Assembly: GCF_016495725.1 (NCBI RefSeq)
Contig: NZ_CP054705.1
Coordinates: forward strand, 4,449,311 to 4,513,310
Direction: 5' to 3'
Source of the DNA: Salicibibacter cibarius
GTDB taxonomy: Bacteria > Bacillota > Bacilli > Bacillales > Marinococcaceae
DNA: 64,000 nt
Shown here: in pieces, positions 55,146 to 64,000 of the stretch
Position numbering within the stretch: position 1 is the first letter of the stretch
Layout: every line of letters begins with the position of its first letter
The notes under the pieces: model-generated
What the model was told of the DNA's origin: nothing
Seen by the model: only the letters and a program-made list of their open reading frames with translations
Databases searched by the model: none
Position numbers and translations under genes: made by a program

Positions 55146-56018
55146 TTATTTTTTCGGAATACGAATCGTAAATTGGTAATAGTCCTCAAGTTCCTCTTCC
55201 TGGCGCTCCACTTCCATCCCGGATTTTTCAACCATCTCCAACGATTGCCGGATCGTGTTCATGGCAACACGCATGTCTTTTGGAAAATACTGTTTCTTCG
55301 CCGTTTTCTTTTGCTTCGGCTCTTTAGTTCCTTCCAGCCATTTTTCTGCATAGGCTTCCGCTTCTTTTACACTCAAGGAATGCTCGATAATCGCATTCAA
55401 CAATTGCAATTGTAGCTGTTCATCTTTTAATCGGATAAGTGCACGTGCATGCCGTTCGGATATATCTCTGTTTAAAAGTGCTGTCTGTACGTCTTCAGGC
55501 AAGGATAACAACCTTAGTTTATTGGCGATGGTGGATTGTCCCTTCCCGAGTCGTTGTGCCAAACTTTCTTGTGTTAGGTTATGCCAATGGATTAACTGCT
55601 CGTACGCCCTTGCTTCTTCAATGACCGTCAATTCTTCCCTTTGCAAGTTTTCAATGAGTGCGAGAGAAGCTGTCTGTGCATCATTAAATTCTTTTACAAT
55701 TGAAGGGATTTCAGGCCAACCCAATTTTTGGGCAGCCCGCCATCTTCGTTCCCCGGCAATCAATTCATAATGTCCATCCCGTTCCCGGACGATAATCGGT
55801 TGTAACATGCCGTGGGTTTGAATGGTCTGGGCCAAATCATCGATCGCTTCTTCTGAAAATATAGTACGGGGTTGGAACGGATTCGGCACAATATCAGTTA
55901 CGGCTAATAAGCGAACTTCTTCATTGCGGCTTTCGTTGGCCACATCCTGATTCTTGTCTGAATCTTCGCTTTTGACCTCATCACCTAAACCGAAAAAACG
56001 TTGAATCGAATGTTTCAC
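55146..56018 (-). CDS. noc: Nucleoid occlusion protein Noc
   Basis: 290 residues, ParB paralogue. N-terminal amphipathic membrane-targeting helix (MKHSIQRFFGLGD), GERRWRAAQ, LIENLQREELTVIEEARAY, HTH LTQESLAQRLGKGQSTIANKLRLL, C-terminal dimer domain. It binds NBS sites and brings DNA to the membrane to block division over the nucleoid. GTG 56018 follows AGGAGGGGGG. Presence of a perfect NBS supports specificity. Confidence 0.94.
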   Translation of the reverse strand: MKHSIQRFFGLGDEVKSEDSDKNQDVANESRNEEVRLLAVTDIVPNPFQPRTIFSEEAIDDLAQTIQTHGMLQPIIVRERDGHYELIAGERRWRAAQKLGWPEIPSIVKEFNDAQTASLALIENLQREELTVIEEARAYEQLIHWHNLTQESLAQRLGKGQSTIANKLRLLSLPEDVQTALLNRDISERHARALIRLKDEQLQLQLLNAIIEHSLSVKEAEAYAEKWLEGTKEPKQKKTAKKQYFPKDMRVAMNTIRQSLEMVEKSGMEVERQEEELEDYYQFTIRIPKK

Positions 56019-56260
56019 CGTCTCCCCCCTCCTAATCATGTCTTCTTTTATTTATTTTATCACGACTGATAGATTTGTCCACGTAATCGTTTATCCCTGA
56101 GGTCAGATTTCCGAGGCCTGATTTCCGGAAAAACGGGCGACTAACACCCCGATTGGTTTCAGCACATGCAGGTGTTAGTGCCGACATTACAACAGGACAA
56201 TGGCGATTTTAGCCGACTTCCTTAATCCAGAGAGGTACTCGCTCTGATGGAAGTTTTACT

Positions 56261-56971
56261 TTACCCCAATGGTTGTTTCTTAATCGTCGCAGGTTTGCGC
56301 GGATAAGCACAAGACGTGTCGTTTTGCTTGGCGACCACATAGATGTGGCGGTCACTAGCTTCCGTAGGGAGCTCAAAATAATGCTCGTCCATCTCCCCGC
56401 CATTAAGGGCACGTATGGCAGGTGTTGCCATTTCTGCTTCCTCGTTTATCGCCTTCCCTTTTAAAGCGATCCACACCCCATTTTTTCGAACGAATGGAAG
56501 GCAGAGTTCTGCCAAGATCGGCATCTTCGCGACGGCCCGCGCGATGGCCACATCATAGGAATCCCGGTAACGTTCATCTCTGGCTGCATCTTCGGCACGC
56601 ATATGGAGCAGATTTACATTTTCCAGTGATAAATGATCCACGAGATGTTCAAGAAACTGAATCCGCTTTTTCGTTGCATCAATGACGGTTAGCTGCATAT
56701 GGGGGAAACAAATCTTTAAAGGCACACCCGGAAAACCTGCCCCGCCCCCGATATCAACCAATGAACGGACGTTCTTAAACGGGTAACAACAGGCGGCAAG
56801 CAAGGAATCATAAAAATGTTTTTCATAGACTTCTTTTTCATCGGTGATGCCGGTTAAATTCATTTTTTCGTTCCACGTAATGAGCGTTTCATAATAGCGC
56901 TGAAATTGCTCCTTTTGCTTGTCATGAAGCGAAAGGTCAATTTCGTCAAGCCATTTTTCCCATTCTTTCAC
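56261..56971 (-). CDS. rsmG: 16S rRNA G527 N7-methyltransferase RsmG
   Basis: 236 residues. SAM-binding loop SLVDIGGGAGFPGVPLKI and the following VIDATKKRIQFLEHL; DVAIARAVAKMPILAELC contains the conserved Arg-Ala. It methylates G527 in the 530 loop. GTG start at 56971 with AAAGGCGG upstream. In the mnmE-mnmG-rsmG-noc order. The gap to noc (56019-56260) holds only a loose hairpin (CTAACACC/GGTGTTAG). Confidence 0.95.
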   Translation of the reverse strand: MKEWEKWLDEIDLSLHDKQKEQFQRYYETLITWNEKMNLTGITDEKEVYEKHFYDSLLAACCYPFKNVRSLVDIGGGAGFPGVPLKICFPHMQLTVIDATKKRIQFLEHLVDHLSLENVNLLHMRAEDAARDERYRDSYDVAIARAVAKMPILAELCLPFVRKNGVWIALKGKAINEEAEMATPAIRALNGGEMDEHYFELPTEASDRHIYVVAKQNDTSCAYPRKPATIKKQPLG

Positions 56972-57019
56972 AAACGTAACCGCCTTTCCATTGATTGCAA
57001 TTGTAAGCTATGTAGGTCT

Positions 57020-57055
57020 ACCGTCATGTTTTGTCGGGATTGAAAACATGACGGT
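57020..57055. other. Perfect hairpin after mnmG
   Basis: ACCGTCATGTTTT and AAAACATGACGGT pair around GTCGGGATTG, 8 bases beyond the mnmG stop. There is no T run on the minus strand, so it may protect or process the transcript rather than end it. Confidence 0.5.
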
Positions 57056-57062
57056 TTAGCCA

Positions 57063-58961
57063 TTACAACGAGGCAGCTTCTTTTTGTGACATTTGCCTTC
57101 CTTGTTCAATATAGACGAGGAGAATGGAGATGTCCGCAGGATTTACACCGGAGATACGGGATGCTTGCCCAACCGAGAGAGGACGAACGTCCTCCAGTTT
57201 TTGCCGTGCCTCCATGGCAAGGCCGGTAATTCCGTTGTAATCGATCCATTCCGGAATCCATTTTTTCTCCATTTTTTTCATACGTTCAACTTGCTCCATC
57301 TGTTTGTCAATATAACCTTCGTATTTGGTCTGAATTTCTACTTGTTCTTTCACATCGGCCGTCAGCGCTTGTTCCGGCGGTATAATAGCTTCCACATCGG
57401 GATATTGGATTTCCGGCCGTTTTAACAACTGAGCGCCCGAAACGGCTTCTTTTAATGGAGCTGAATCTTTATTTTCAAGGACGGATTGAACGTTATCATT
57501 CGGTTTAATGATGGTATCCTCTACCCGCTTGCGCTCGGCAGCGATTTCTGCCTTTTTCGTTTCAAATTGGCGGAAACGATCCTCTGAAACGAGTCCAATG
57601 TCGTGGCCAAGTTGAGTCAGGCGCAAATCAGCGTTGTCATGGCGAAGCAAGAGTCGGTATTCCGCCCGCGACGTCAGCAAACGATAAGGTTCATCGGTTC
57701 CCTTTGTGACGAGATCATCAATCAGGACACCGATATATGCTTCAGAACGATCAAGAATAATGCCTTCCTTTCCTTGCATTCGTCTTGCCGCGTTAATGCC
57801 GGCCATAATGCCTTGGGCGGCCGCTTCTTCATAGCCGGATGTTCCATTGATTTGACCGGCAGTGAATAATCCGGGGATTGTTTTCGTTTCAAGCGTTGGC
57901 CAAAGTTGATGAGGCACGATTGAATCATACTCGATGGCATAACCCGGACGCATCAAACGCGCATTTTCCAAACCTTTAACGGTTTTTAACATCTCATATT
58001 GTACATCTTCCGGAAGCGATGTAGAGAGGCCTTGGACGTACACTTCTTGCGTATCGCGACCTTCCGGTTCCAAGAAAATTTGGTGTTGGGATTTATCGTG
58101 AAAACGAACGACTTTGTCTTCAATCGACGGACAATAACGCGGCCCCGTCCCTTCAATCATACCGGAATACATGGGCGAACGCTCCAAGTTTTCATTGATG
58201 AGGCCATGCGTGCCGTTATTCGTATACGTAAGCCAACAAGGCAATTGATCGGTAATGTAATCGACCGTTTCATATGAAAATGCCCGCGGGCTTTCGTCGC
58301 CTTCCTGTATCTCCGTTTGCGAATAATCGATCGATTGGCCGTTGACACGCGGTGGGGTTCCCGTTTTAAAACGAACCATGTCGAATCCAAGTTCACGCAA
58401 ATGGTGCGACAACTTCACCGATGGTTGCATATTATTCGGCCCGCTCTCATAAGCAAGGTCGCCGAGAATGATTTTTCCCCGCAAATAAGTGCCGGTCGTT
58501 ACAATTACCGATTGAGCCCGGTAATTCGCACCTGTATTTGTGACGACACCCTTGCAAACACCTTCTTCAATGATCAAGGACTCGACCACACCTTGGCGAA
58601 GCGTTAAATTTTCTTCATTCTCCAAGGTGTTCTTCATTTCCTGCTGGTATTGGAATTTATCCGCTTGTGCCCGCAATGCCCGGACCGCCGGTCCTTTTCT
58701 CGTGTTCAACATTCGCATTTGAATGTGTGTTTTATCAATATTTTTAGCCATCTCGCCGCCAAGGGCGTCAATCTCGCGAACGACGATCCCTTTCGCCGGA
58801 CCGCCAACGGAAGGGTTGCAAGGCATGAAAGCGACCGCATCAAGATTGAGCGTGAGCATAAGCGTAGAGGCTCCCATCCGCGCCGAAGCAAGTCCTGCTT
58901 CAACCCCGGAATGGCCGGCGCCGATGACAATGACATCATAATCTCCACTTTGAAATGCCAT
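57063..58961 (-). CDS. mnmG: tRNA U34 carboxymethylaminomethyl synthesis protein MnmG
   Basis: 632 residues. FAD-binding [46 protein letters not shown] and the C-terminal helical domain that binds MnmE and tRNA ([20 protein letters not shown]). Partner of MnmE in cmnm5U34 modification. AAAGGAGGTC precedes the ATG. 26 bases from mnmE. Confidence 0.97.
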   Translation of the reverse strand: MAFQSGDYDVIVIGAGHSGVEAGLASARMGASTLMLTLNLDAVAFMPCNPSVGGPAKGIVVREIDALGGEMAKNIDKTHIQMRMLNTRKGPAVRALRAQADKFQYQQEMKNTLENEENLTLRQGVVESLIIEEGVCKGVVTNTGANYRAQSVIVTTGTYLRGKIILGDLAYESGPNNMQPSVKLSHHLRELGFDMVRFKTGTPPRVNGQSIDYSQTEIQEGDESPRAFSYETVDYITDQLPCWLTYTNNGTHGLINENLERSPMYSGMIEGTGPRYCPSIEDKVVRFHDKSQHQIFLEPEGRDTQEVYVQGLSTSLPEDVQYEMLKTVKGLENARLMRPGYAIEYDSIVPHQLWPTLETKTIPGLFTAGQINGTSGYEEAAAQGIMAGINAARRMQGKEGIILDRSEAYIGVLIDDLVTKGTDEPYRLLTSRAEYRLLLRHDNADLRLTQLGHDIGLVSEDRFRQFETKKAEIAAERKRVEDTIIKPNDNVQSVLENKDSAPLKEAVSGAQLLKRPEIQYPDVEAIIPPEQALTADVKEQVEIQTKYEGYIDKQMEQVERMKKMEKKWIPEWIDYNGITGLAMEARQKLEDVRPLSVGQASRISGVNPADISILLVYIEQGRQMSQKEAASL

Positions 58962-58987
58962 GAGTGACCTCCTTTATTTTACGATGT

Positions 58988-60364
58988 TTATTTTCCTAAA
59001 CAGAATTGTGAAAACAACTGATCAATTAATTGATCCGGTGCCGTCTCCCCGACGATCTCGCCAAGGTGTTCCCACGCCCTCGTCACATCAATTTGTACCA
59101 TATCGACGGGCATGTCCGCCCGGGCTGCTTCCAGCGCTTCGTTGATCGTTTCTTTGGCTTGGTTAAGGAGCGCAATATGCCTTGTGTTCGAGACATAATT
59201 CATTTCCGCTGCCTCTACGCCCTCGTCAAAAAACAGATGCGCGATCGCTGCTTCCAAATCCTCGATGCCTTCCTCTTTTAGGAGCGAGGTCGTGACGAGG
59301 GGGCGGCTACCGACAAGTTCGCGCACTTGTGATTCATCGATTTCTTTTTTAAGATCCGTTTTATTTAAAACCACAATGGCATTGAAATCTGCAATCGCGG
59401 CAAATAGTGCTTCATCTTCTGCGGTCAATGCTTCATTTGCATTTAGGACGAATACGACCAGCTCTGCATCCGATAATGCTTGGCGGGACCGTTCCACACC
59501 CATTTTTTCTACAATATCTTCCGTTTCCCGGATGCCGGCGGTATCGATGAGACGCAGGGGGACCCCTTTTACATTCACATACTCTTCCAGGACGTCGCGC
59601 GTCGTTCCAGGGATCTCCGTAACGATCGCGCGATTATCCTGGACGAGGGCATTCATCAGCGAGGATTTCCCGACATTGGGCCGGCCGATAATCGCGGTTT
59701 CGAGCCCTTCACGTAGTATTTTTCCCTGATGGGCAGTTGCTAAAAGTTGATCGATTTCCGTTTGTACGTCGGTAATTTGCTTTTCCAGCCGTTCCAATGT
59801 GACCGATTCCGCATCGTACTCCGGGTAATCAATATTGACTTCCACGTGGGCAATCGCCTCCAGCAACCGGGTTCGCAGCGTTTTAATTTGCCGCGCAAGG
59901 CGTCCTTCCACTTGCTTCATGGCCACATTCATGGCCCGGTCCGTCTTCGCGCGAATCATGTCCATAACACCCTCGGCTTGGGATAAATCGATGCGCCCGT
60001 TAAGGAACGCCCGTTTTGTGAACTCCCCCGGCTCCGCCAGGCGTGCCCCTTCCGTGAGCACGAGCTGCAAGACACGGTCGGCGGATACGACGCCGCCATG
60101 GACATTGATCTCGATGATGTCCTCTTTCGTGAACGTTTTCGGCGCCCGCAATACCGATACCATTACTTCTTCCACCGTATCATTCGTGGACGGTTGCACC
60201 AAATGCCCGTAATGAATCGAATGGGTGTCCACATCCCGTAGTTTTTTCTTCCCGCGGTACATTCGGTCAGCGATGGCTACCGATTCATCCCCGCTTATTC
60301 GAATAATCGCGATCGCGCCCTCGCCCGGTGGCGTAGAAATCGCCGCGACTGTATCCATTTCCAT
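58988..60364 (-). CDS. mnmE: tRNA modification GTPase MnmE
   Basis: 458 residues. N-terminal folate-binding domain ([18 protein letters not shown]), helical domain, inserted G domain ([29 protein letters not shown]) and the C-terminal catalytic CLGK. Works with MnmG on wobble uridine. GGGGTGATG precedes the ATG. Confidence 0.97.
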   Translation of the reverse strand: MEMDTVAAISTPPGEGAIAIIRISGDESVAIADRMYRGKKKLRDVDTHSIHYGHLVQPSTNDTVEEVMVSVLRAPKTFTKEDIIEINVHGGVVSADRVLQLVLTEGARLAEPGEFTKRAFLNGRIDLSQAEGVMDMIRAKTDRAMNVAMKQVEGRLARQIKTLRTRLLEAIAHVEVNIDYPEYDAESVTLERLEKQITDVQTEIDQLLATAHQGKILREGLETAIIGRPNVGKSSLMNALVQDNRAIVTEIPGTTRDVLEEYVNVKGVPLRLIDTAGIRETEDIVEKMGVERSRQALSDAELVVFVLNANEALTAEDEALFAAIADFNAIVVLNKTDLKKEIDESQVRELVGSRPLVTTSLLKEEGIEDLEAAIAHLFFDEGVEAAEMNYVSNTRHIALLNQAKETINEALEAARADMPVDMVQIDVTRAWEHLGEIVGETAPDQLIDQLFSQFCLGK

Positions 60365-60537
60365 CTCATCACCCCATTTCCGGTAGTATTCACATCAATC
60401 TAATATAACATAAAAAGCTGACACGAACCAAGATAGGGAAAATTGCAGCACTGCTATTGCAACAGGATTGGAAAATTTCACGTATCATTCAATTGAGCAT
60501 TCGGTTCAGACATATTTGCACGAATGCATCAGTCAAA

Positions 60538-60884
60538 TGTCCGAACCTACCTGCAGTTCGGACAGCTTTATCGCCATTCTACAAGAAACTGTCCGAGCTT
60601 TTCCCTGTTCGGACAATTTCCGCCAAATTATAAGCAAAAGTGTCCGAACTGCACCCTGCTTCGGACACTTTTTCAGGATTACCATTTAGATTGTCCGAAT
60701 CCAACGTGCAGTTCTCATGGCGACCGAACGCGTTCAGAATGGAACCTTTGAAGCTTCATGAAGCACTCATGACGCCTGAAAACGTTCGAAATGCTATCAT
60801 TCGGTCGCCATAAAGGCGCCATGACGACCGAAACGAACCCCATAGGCACCATCCGGTCACCAAAATTTCCGTCCGATCATCTAG
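60538..60884. repeat. 51-52-bp hairpin units of two families (array H)
   Basis: TGTCCGA starts at 60538, 60590, 60641 and 60692; each of the first three pairs with a TTCGGACA arm about 20 bases on. The unit at 60692 has a TGTCCGA left arm but a right arm of the other family (TCATGGCGACCGAA, ending 60728). Units of that second family follow in register, ending in GCCTGAA at 60780 and GACCGAA at 60832. A degenerate earlier unit lies near 60486. The array fills the mnmE-jag gap. Confidence 0.85.
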
Positions 60885-60927
60885 GCCGAGCCGACGCATC
60901 CATTGAGAACACCCCCATCGCCGTTGG

Positions 60928-61575
60928 TCAGGGATGAGGGTGTTTTTCGGATGCTTTGTCCTTTGGCCGGATGACGATATGACGGCGTGGTTCTGTTCCA
61001 TCTGACGTCGTCACAACAGCGTCATCGTGTTGAAGCGTTTGATGAATTTTTTTGCGTTCTTTTGACTGCATCGGCTCCAACACAACTTTGCGTCCCGTGC
61101 GTTTTGCTTTTTCCGCCAGACGATACGCGAGTTGTTCCAACGTTTGTTCTCGGCGTTTGCGATAATCTTCCGCATCGAGTTCAATACGTAAGTACTGTTC
61201 GGAATGGCGGTTGGCGACAAGATTCGTCAAATATTGCAGGGATTCCAACGTTTGCCCACGCTTGCCAATGACGAGACCGACATTCTCTCCACTCATCTCC
61301 AAGCGCGGGTTTTTCCCTTCCCTATTTTTCGAATGAATGTCCAAATCAACGTCCATGCCACGCAATACATCAGCCAGAAATTTTTCGGCTTCCGCCAAGG
61401 GATCCGTTTTTACCGTGATCTCTAAAATGGCCGGTTTACTGAATAAGTTCAAGAATCCTTTTTTCGGTGTCTGGATCTCCACGTAATCAACTTGCTCACG
61501 ACCGACTTGGAGTTCTGTAAGCCCATTGTCCAACGCTTCCTCAACCGTTTTGCCTGTCACCGAAATGGTTTTCAA
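60928..61575 (-). CDS. jag: RNA-binding protein Jag (KhpB/EloR)
   Basis: 215 residues. Jag-N domain (ISVTGKTVEEALDNGLTELQV, then KKGFLNLF), a KH domain (VGLVIGKRGQTLESLQYL) and an R3H domain (ERKKIHQTLQHDDAVVTTSDGTEPRR). It pairs with KhpA and affects cell elongation. TTG start at 61575 with GGGAGGAGCG. Adjacent to yidC, 2 bases apart. A stem at 60908-60944 includes the stop region; its T run is on the plus strand. Confidence 0.94.
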   Translation of the reverse strand: MKTISVTGKTVEEALDNGLTELQVGREQVDYVEIQTPKKGFLNLFSKPAILEITVKTDPLAEAEKFLADVLRGMDVDLDIHSKNREGKNPRLEMSGENVGLVIGKRGQTLESLQYLTNLVANRHSEQYLRIELDAEDYRKRREQTLEQLAYRLAEKAKRTGRKVVLEPMQSKERKKIHQTLQHDDAVVTTSDGTEPRRHIVIRPKDKASEKHPHP

Positions 61576-61577
61576 GA

Positions 61578-62342
61578 TTACTTCGCTCCTCCCGGATTTG
61601 TGCGTTTTTCTCTTTTGGCTTGTGCGCCCGGACCTGTGATGAAATAGGTTTGCGCAATCATAAAGAAGTTACCGACAACCCAATACAACGCGAGTGCCGA
61701 TGGGAAAAAGAAAGCAAATATCCCGATCATGATCGGCATCATATAAAGCAGGATCTGCATCTGCGGATTTGCGTTTACCATCATCATTTTCTGTTGAAAA
61801 AATGTTGTTGCAGCAGCAATGATCGGCAAAATAAAATCAGGTTCTCCGAGCTGGAACCATAGGAATTGATGATTAAAAATTTCTTCCGTTCGCATAATCG
61901 CGTGAAAAAAGGCGATTAGAATCGGCATCTGTATAAAAAGAGGCAAACAACCCGCCAGTGGATTAACATTATTCTCGCTGAAAAGCTTCATCGTCTCTTC
62001 TTGTAATTTCTGCTGGGTCTTTTGATCTTTCGCACTATACTTCTCTCTTAATTTCAACAGCTCCGGCTGTAATTCCTGCATCGCTTTTGTGCTTTTTGTT
62101 TGTTTAATCATTAAAGGCAAGATTAGAAATCGTATAAGAATCGTAACAATAATAATGCCAAGCCCGTAGTTTTCACCGGTTGCTTCTGCAATGGTGGTGA
62201 CCAACCATGAAAGCGGGAAAACAAAAATTGTATCCCATATTCCGTCCGGGTTTTCGGTAATCGGTTCATCAAGATTCATACAACCGGACATGACCGCTGT
62301 TAATGCGACCAGCATTGCTGCCAGCCCTATTTTCTTTCGCAC
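61578..62342 (-). CDS. yidC: Membrane insertase YidC1 (SpoIIIJ)
   Basis: 254 residues. Lipoprotein signal with lipobox MSGC, then five membrane segments of the YidC/Oxa1 fold, including the groove helix region [21 protein letters not shown] with its conserved Arg. It inserts membrane proteins and is needed for forespore sigma-G activity in Bacillus. AAGGAGG is 9 bases before GTG 62342; the ATG at 62351 touches it and is unlikely. Confidence 0.95.
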   Translation of the reverse strand: MRKKIGLAAMLVALTAVMSGCMNLDEPITENPDGIWDTIFVFPLSWLVTTIAEATGENYGLGIIIVTILIRFLILPLMIKQTKSTKAMQELQPELLKLREKYSAKDQKTQQKLQEETMKLFSENNVNPLAGCLPLFIQMPILIAFFHAIMRTEEIFNHQFLWFQLGEPDFILPIIAAATTFFQQKMMMVNANPQMQILLYMMPIMIGIFAFFFPSALALYWVVGNFFMIAQTYFITGPGAQAKREKRTNPGGAK

Positions 62343-62393
62343 CTTCCACATCCTCCTTGATTAGATCCAACATCCACTATTTATTTTTTTTAC

Positions 62394-62481
62394 ACTATCA
62401 GAATGTATAAATTGTTCGGATGATAGTATAAGAAAAGACTTTGACTTTCGCCAACCTTGGCGAAAAATCAAGTTTTTCTAA
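62394..62481 (+). repeat. Interspersed stem-loop element, copy 4
   Basis: Hairpin ACTATCA (62394-62400) with TGATAGT (62421-62427), then ATAAGAAAAGACTTTGAC and the core CTTTCGCCAACCTTGGCG, AAATCAAGTTTTTCTAA. It ends across the rnpA stop codon and fills the rnpA-yidC gap, antisense to that transcript. Confidence 0.7.
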
Positions 62482-62840
62482 TCGGCCGGCTCCTGGGGAT
62501 TGCCCCGCCATAGCCCTGCCCGTTTAAAAACATGAATGAAACTTTTGCTTGCCGCATGGTATTCCATCGACAATAAAGACTTCCTTGCAATAATAATATA
62601 ATCCTTGTCCGATTGAACAGCATTTTGATGCTCTCTAATCATTTCGCGCATCCATCGCTTCAGGCGGTTTCGTGTAACCGCGTTCCCTACCTTCCGTCCC
62701 ACCGTTACCCCATATCGAAAATGAACTTGTCCAGGTTTATCAACGGCATAAAGCACGAATTGACGATTCGCGGTCGTTTTCCCGTCCTTAAAAATTTCAG
62801 CAAATTCTTCATTACTTTTGATTCGGTAAGCTTTTTTCAT
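62478..62840 (-). CDS. rnpA: Ribonuclease P protein component
   Basis: 120 residues. The RNR-type motif VGRKVGNAVTRNRLKRWMRE and DYIIIARK are conserved; basic overall. It is the protein subunit that helps RNase P bind pre-tRNA. ATG 62840 gives the family N-terminus MKKAYRIKSNEEF; the open frame to 62912 is not supported. Confidence 0.95.
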   Translation of the reverse strand: MKKAYRIKSNEEFAEIFKDGKTTANRQFVLYAVDKPGQVHFRYGVTVGRKVGNAVTRNRLKRWMREMIREHQNAVQSDKDYIIIARKSLLSMEYHAASKSFIHVFKRAGLWRGNPQEPAD

Positions 62841-62930
62841 CCCTTGCCACCTATATGTGTACTGCTTTTTTTGAAAAACGAAGGTTTTTAAAATCGAGAG
62901 GTAAGGAATCACTTCCCACTAGTATAAGTG

Positions 62931-62960
62931 AAAAAAAGGCCACTATGTTTCAGTGGCCTT
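62931..62960 (-). terminator. Terminator/attenuator between rpmH and rnpA
   Basis: On the minus strand GGCCACTG and CAGTGGCC-type arms (one A-C offset) are followed by seven T. It would lower rnpA relative to rpmH. Confidence 0.8.
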
Positions 62961-63096
62961 ATGCAGAAAGGACTTTCCTTCCTTTTTTACGTCTACGCTT
63001 GAGTACTTGACGTCCGTTTTTAGTACTCATACGAGCACGGAAACCGTGATCTTTTTTACGCTTACGATTATTCGGTTGGAATGTCGGTTTAGCCAT
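62959..63096 (-). CDS. rpmH: Ribosomal protein bL34
   Basis: 45 residues: [19 protein letters not shown], then [20 protein letters not shown] and KVLSA. Very basic; binds 23S rRNA. One residue longer than B. subtilis L34 owing to the AKP N-terminus. GGGAGGTGG precedes the ATG. First gene of rpmH-rnpA-yidC-jag, and the marker of the origin's left side. Confidence 0.97.
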   Translation of the reverse strand: MAKPTFQPNNRKRKKDHGFRARMSTKNGRQVLKRRRKKGRKVLSA

Positions 63097-63142
63097 CGTA
63101 AGCCACCTCCCTTTTAATCACCCTATTTAGGCATTCTAAAAA

Positions 63143-63172
63143 AGTATACAGAGCAGAAGATAAAAATGTCAA
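63143..63172 (-). promoter_or_regulatory. Sigma-A promoter of rpmH
   Basis: On the minus strand TTGACA (63172-63167), an 18-base spacer and TATACT (63148-63143), 47 bases before the start codon. Confidence 0.8.
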
Positions 63173-63640
63173 GGGCATCCGTGAAACGTTCCGGGCTGTG
63201 AATAGATTTCGACAGCATTCTTTCGTTTTCGACATTCTTATTTACAAGCTTTCCACATATTAACCGTTGTGTACAGCTAAAGTTGTGATCAGTTTTTAAG
63301 ATGTGAAAAACTATGGCAGTTCCCGTTGAAGCCCTTCTTTTTTTTTGGTATGATTAACATGTTTGCAGGATAAGTCGTTAATGCAAAGAAAATATGCACA
63401 GCTTGTGGATAATTGTGTGGATACTTTTGCACACGTCTGTATAGATTCATCAACACTTTTGTGAGTAATGCGCATAAGTTGTCGAATATAGGATAAACAA
63501 CCGGATCACGGTTGTGCACATTAGGACATGACAACACGATTGGCTTCCTTCTCTTTCAAATCTTAGATAGGAAGCCTTTCTTGCTCTCTACCTAATTTAT
63601 CCCGGTGGTAAGCGCCGTTTAAAGGAGGGATCTTCCTACA
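63173..63640. other. Upstream part of oriC
   Basis: The rpmH-dnaA gap is where Bacillus has its incA/incB DnaA-box clusters. Here are a perfect box TGTGGATAA (63404-63412), TGTGGATAC (63416-63424, one mismatch, 12 bases on), and weaker ones such as CTTTCCACA (63249-63257) and a TTGTGCACA near 63514. The unwinding region in Bacillus lies after dnaA, outside this window. No small gene is seen. Confidence 0.8.
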
Positions 63641-64000
63641 TTGAAAGAATTGGCTGAACTCTGGGCAAAAACGTTAAATACAATAAAGAACAAAGTTAGC
63701 AAACCAAGCTATGAAACTTGGTTAAAGTCAACGGAACCGATAAAACTGGAAAATGACACTTTTTTTGTAGCTGCCCCAAATGAATTCGCGAAAGATTGGT
63801 TGGAGGATCGATATGCCGAAGTCCTCGCCAATACATTGCAGGACATCACCGGAAATCTTTATACCGTAAAATTCGTACTTCCAACAGATGAATACGATGA
63901 AGAAGAGCAAGAAACTGAAGCTCCGGCTCTACCGGCAAAAAAAGAAGAAGCAATGCAAACACCGAAAAAACCGAATAACCATGAAAACATGCCCCGTAAC
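63641..64000 (+). CDS. dnaA: Chromosomal replication initiator DnaA, N-terminal part
   Basis: Partial, 120 codons, running off the window. TTG start with AAAGGAGG at 63621-63628. Domain I is complete (ELWAKTLNTIKNKVSKPSYE, TWLKSTEPIKLENDTFFVAAP, NEFAKDWLEDRY), which contacts partner proteins; then an acidic/Lys linker (domain II) begins. The ATPase and box-binding domains are outside. Confidence 0.97.
   Translation, partial: MKELAELWAKTLNTIKNKVSKPSYETWLKSTEPIKLENDTFFVAAPNEFAKDWLEDRYAEVLANTLQDITGNLYTVKFVLPTDEYDEEEQETEAPALPAKKEEAMQTPKKPNNHENMPRN

Noticed and set aside
56862..56880. Second parS (TCGTTCCACGTAATGA region in rsmG)
   Set aside because: Only the left half matches parS; the right half is unrelated.

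Overview
The window is a low-to-mid GC Firmicutes chromosome next to the replication origin. The right end carries the 5' part of dnaA (plus strand) with rpmH-rnpA-yidC-jag-mnmE-mnmG-rsmG-noc-parA-parB running away from it, the standard Bacillaceae origin order. Further left come yyaC, yyzM/ychF, rpsF-ssb-rpsR, yybS-gdpP-rplI-dnaB, purA, a tRNA cluster, the walRKHIJ-htrA-rlmH block and the ung/ywdI/ywdK/gerQ/cwlJ/metE/hemQ region. Sporulation genes (cwlJ, gerQ, yyaC, spoIIIJ-type yidC) point to an endospore former. Many acidic protein tails and a DUF368 polyprenyl-phosphate translocase suggest a halophilic or alkaliphilic member of Bacillaceae (Salicibibacter-like is my guess; this is inference).

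Layout: 1-9.7 kb hemQ end, metE, a 51-bp tandem array, spore germination genes cwlJ-gerQ, an ABC exporter, ferredoxin, a popT-like gene with a small membrane-protein partner, ywdK, ywdI. 9.7-18.3 kb ung, a perfect parS site, rlmH, htrA and the WalRK operon. 18.4-18.8 kb tRNA-Lys, -Asp and -Phe. 18.9-25.3 kb small-metabolism genes (DUF2071, aldo/keto reductase, gabD, flavin pair) and a proline-rich small protein. 25.3-33.3 kb purA, dnaB, rplI, gdpP, yybS, rpsR, ssb, rpsF. 33.6-47 kb is an accessory island between rpsF and ychF: a hybrid sensor kinase, a roughly 2200-residue LPDTA-anchored adhesin with nine Cna-B repeats, a receiver-BTAD regulator, and an actin-like ParM/ParR/parC partition cassette. 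47-53 kb ychF, yyzM, a YkvI-type protein, yyaC, DUF554 and a fatty-acid oxidation pair with a FadR-type operator. 53-64 kb parB, parA, noc, rsmG, mnmG, mnmE, jag, yidC, rnpA, rpmH, the upstream half of oriC and dnaA.

Three things stand out. First, almost every long intergenic region holds tandem units of 51-52 bp, each with an inverted repeat; there are at least eight loci and several unrelated sequence families, but one shared period. Second, a separate interspersed element occurs four times: a conserved stem-loop core preceded each time by a hairpin whose sequence differs but whose pairing is kept. Third, an actin-type segregation cassette with its own 22-bp iterons sits about 17 kb from dnaA in a chromosome that also has ParAB-parS and Noc with a perfect Noc site. 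Coding starts were adjusted from the longest open frames where a ribosome binding site clearly decided the start.
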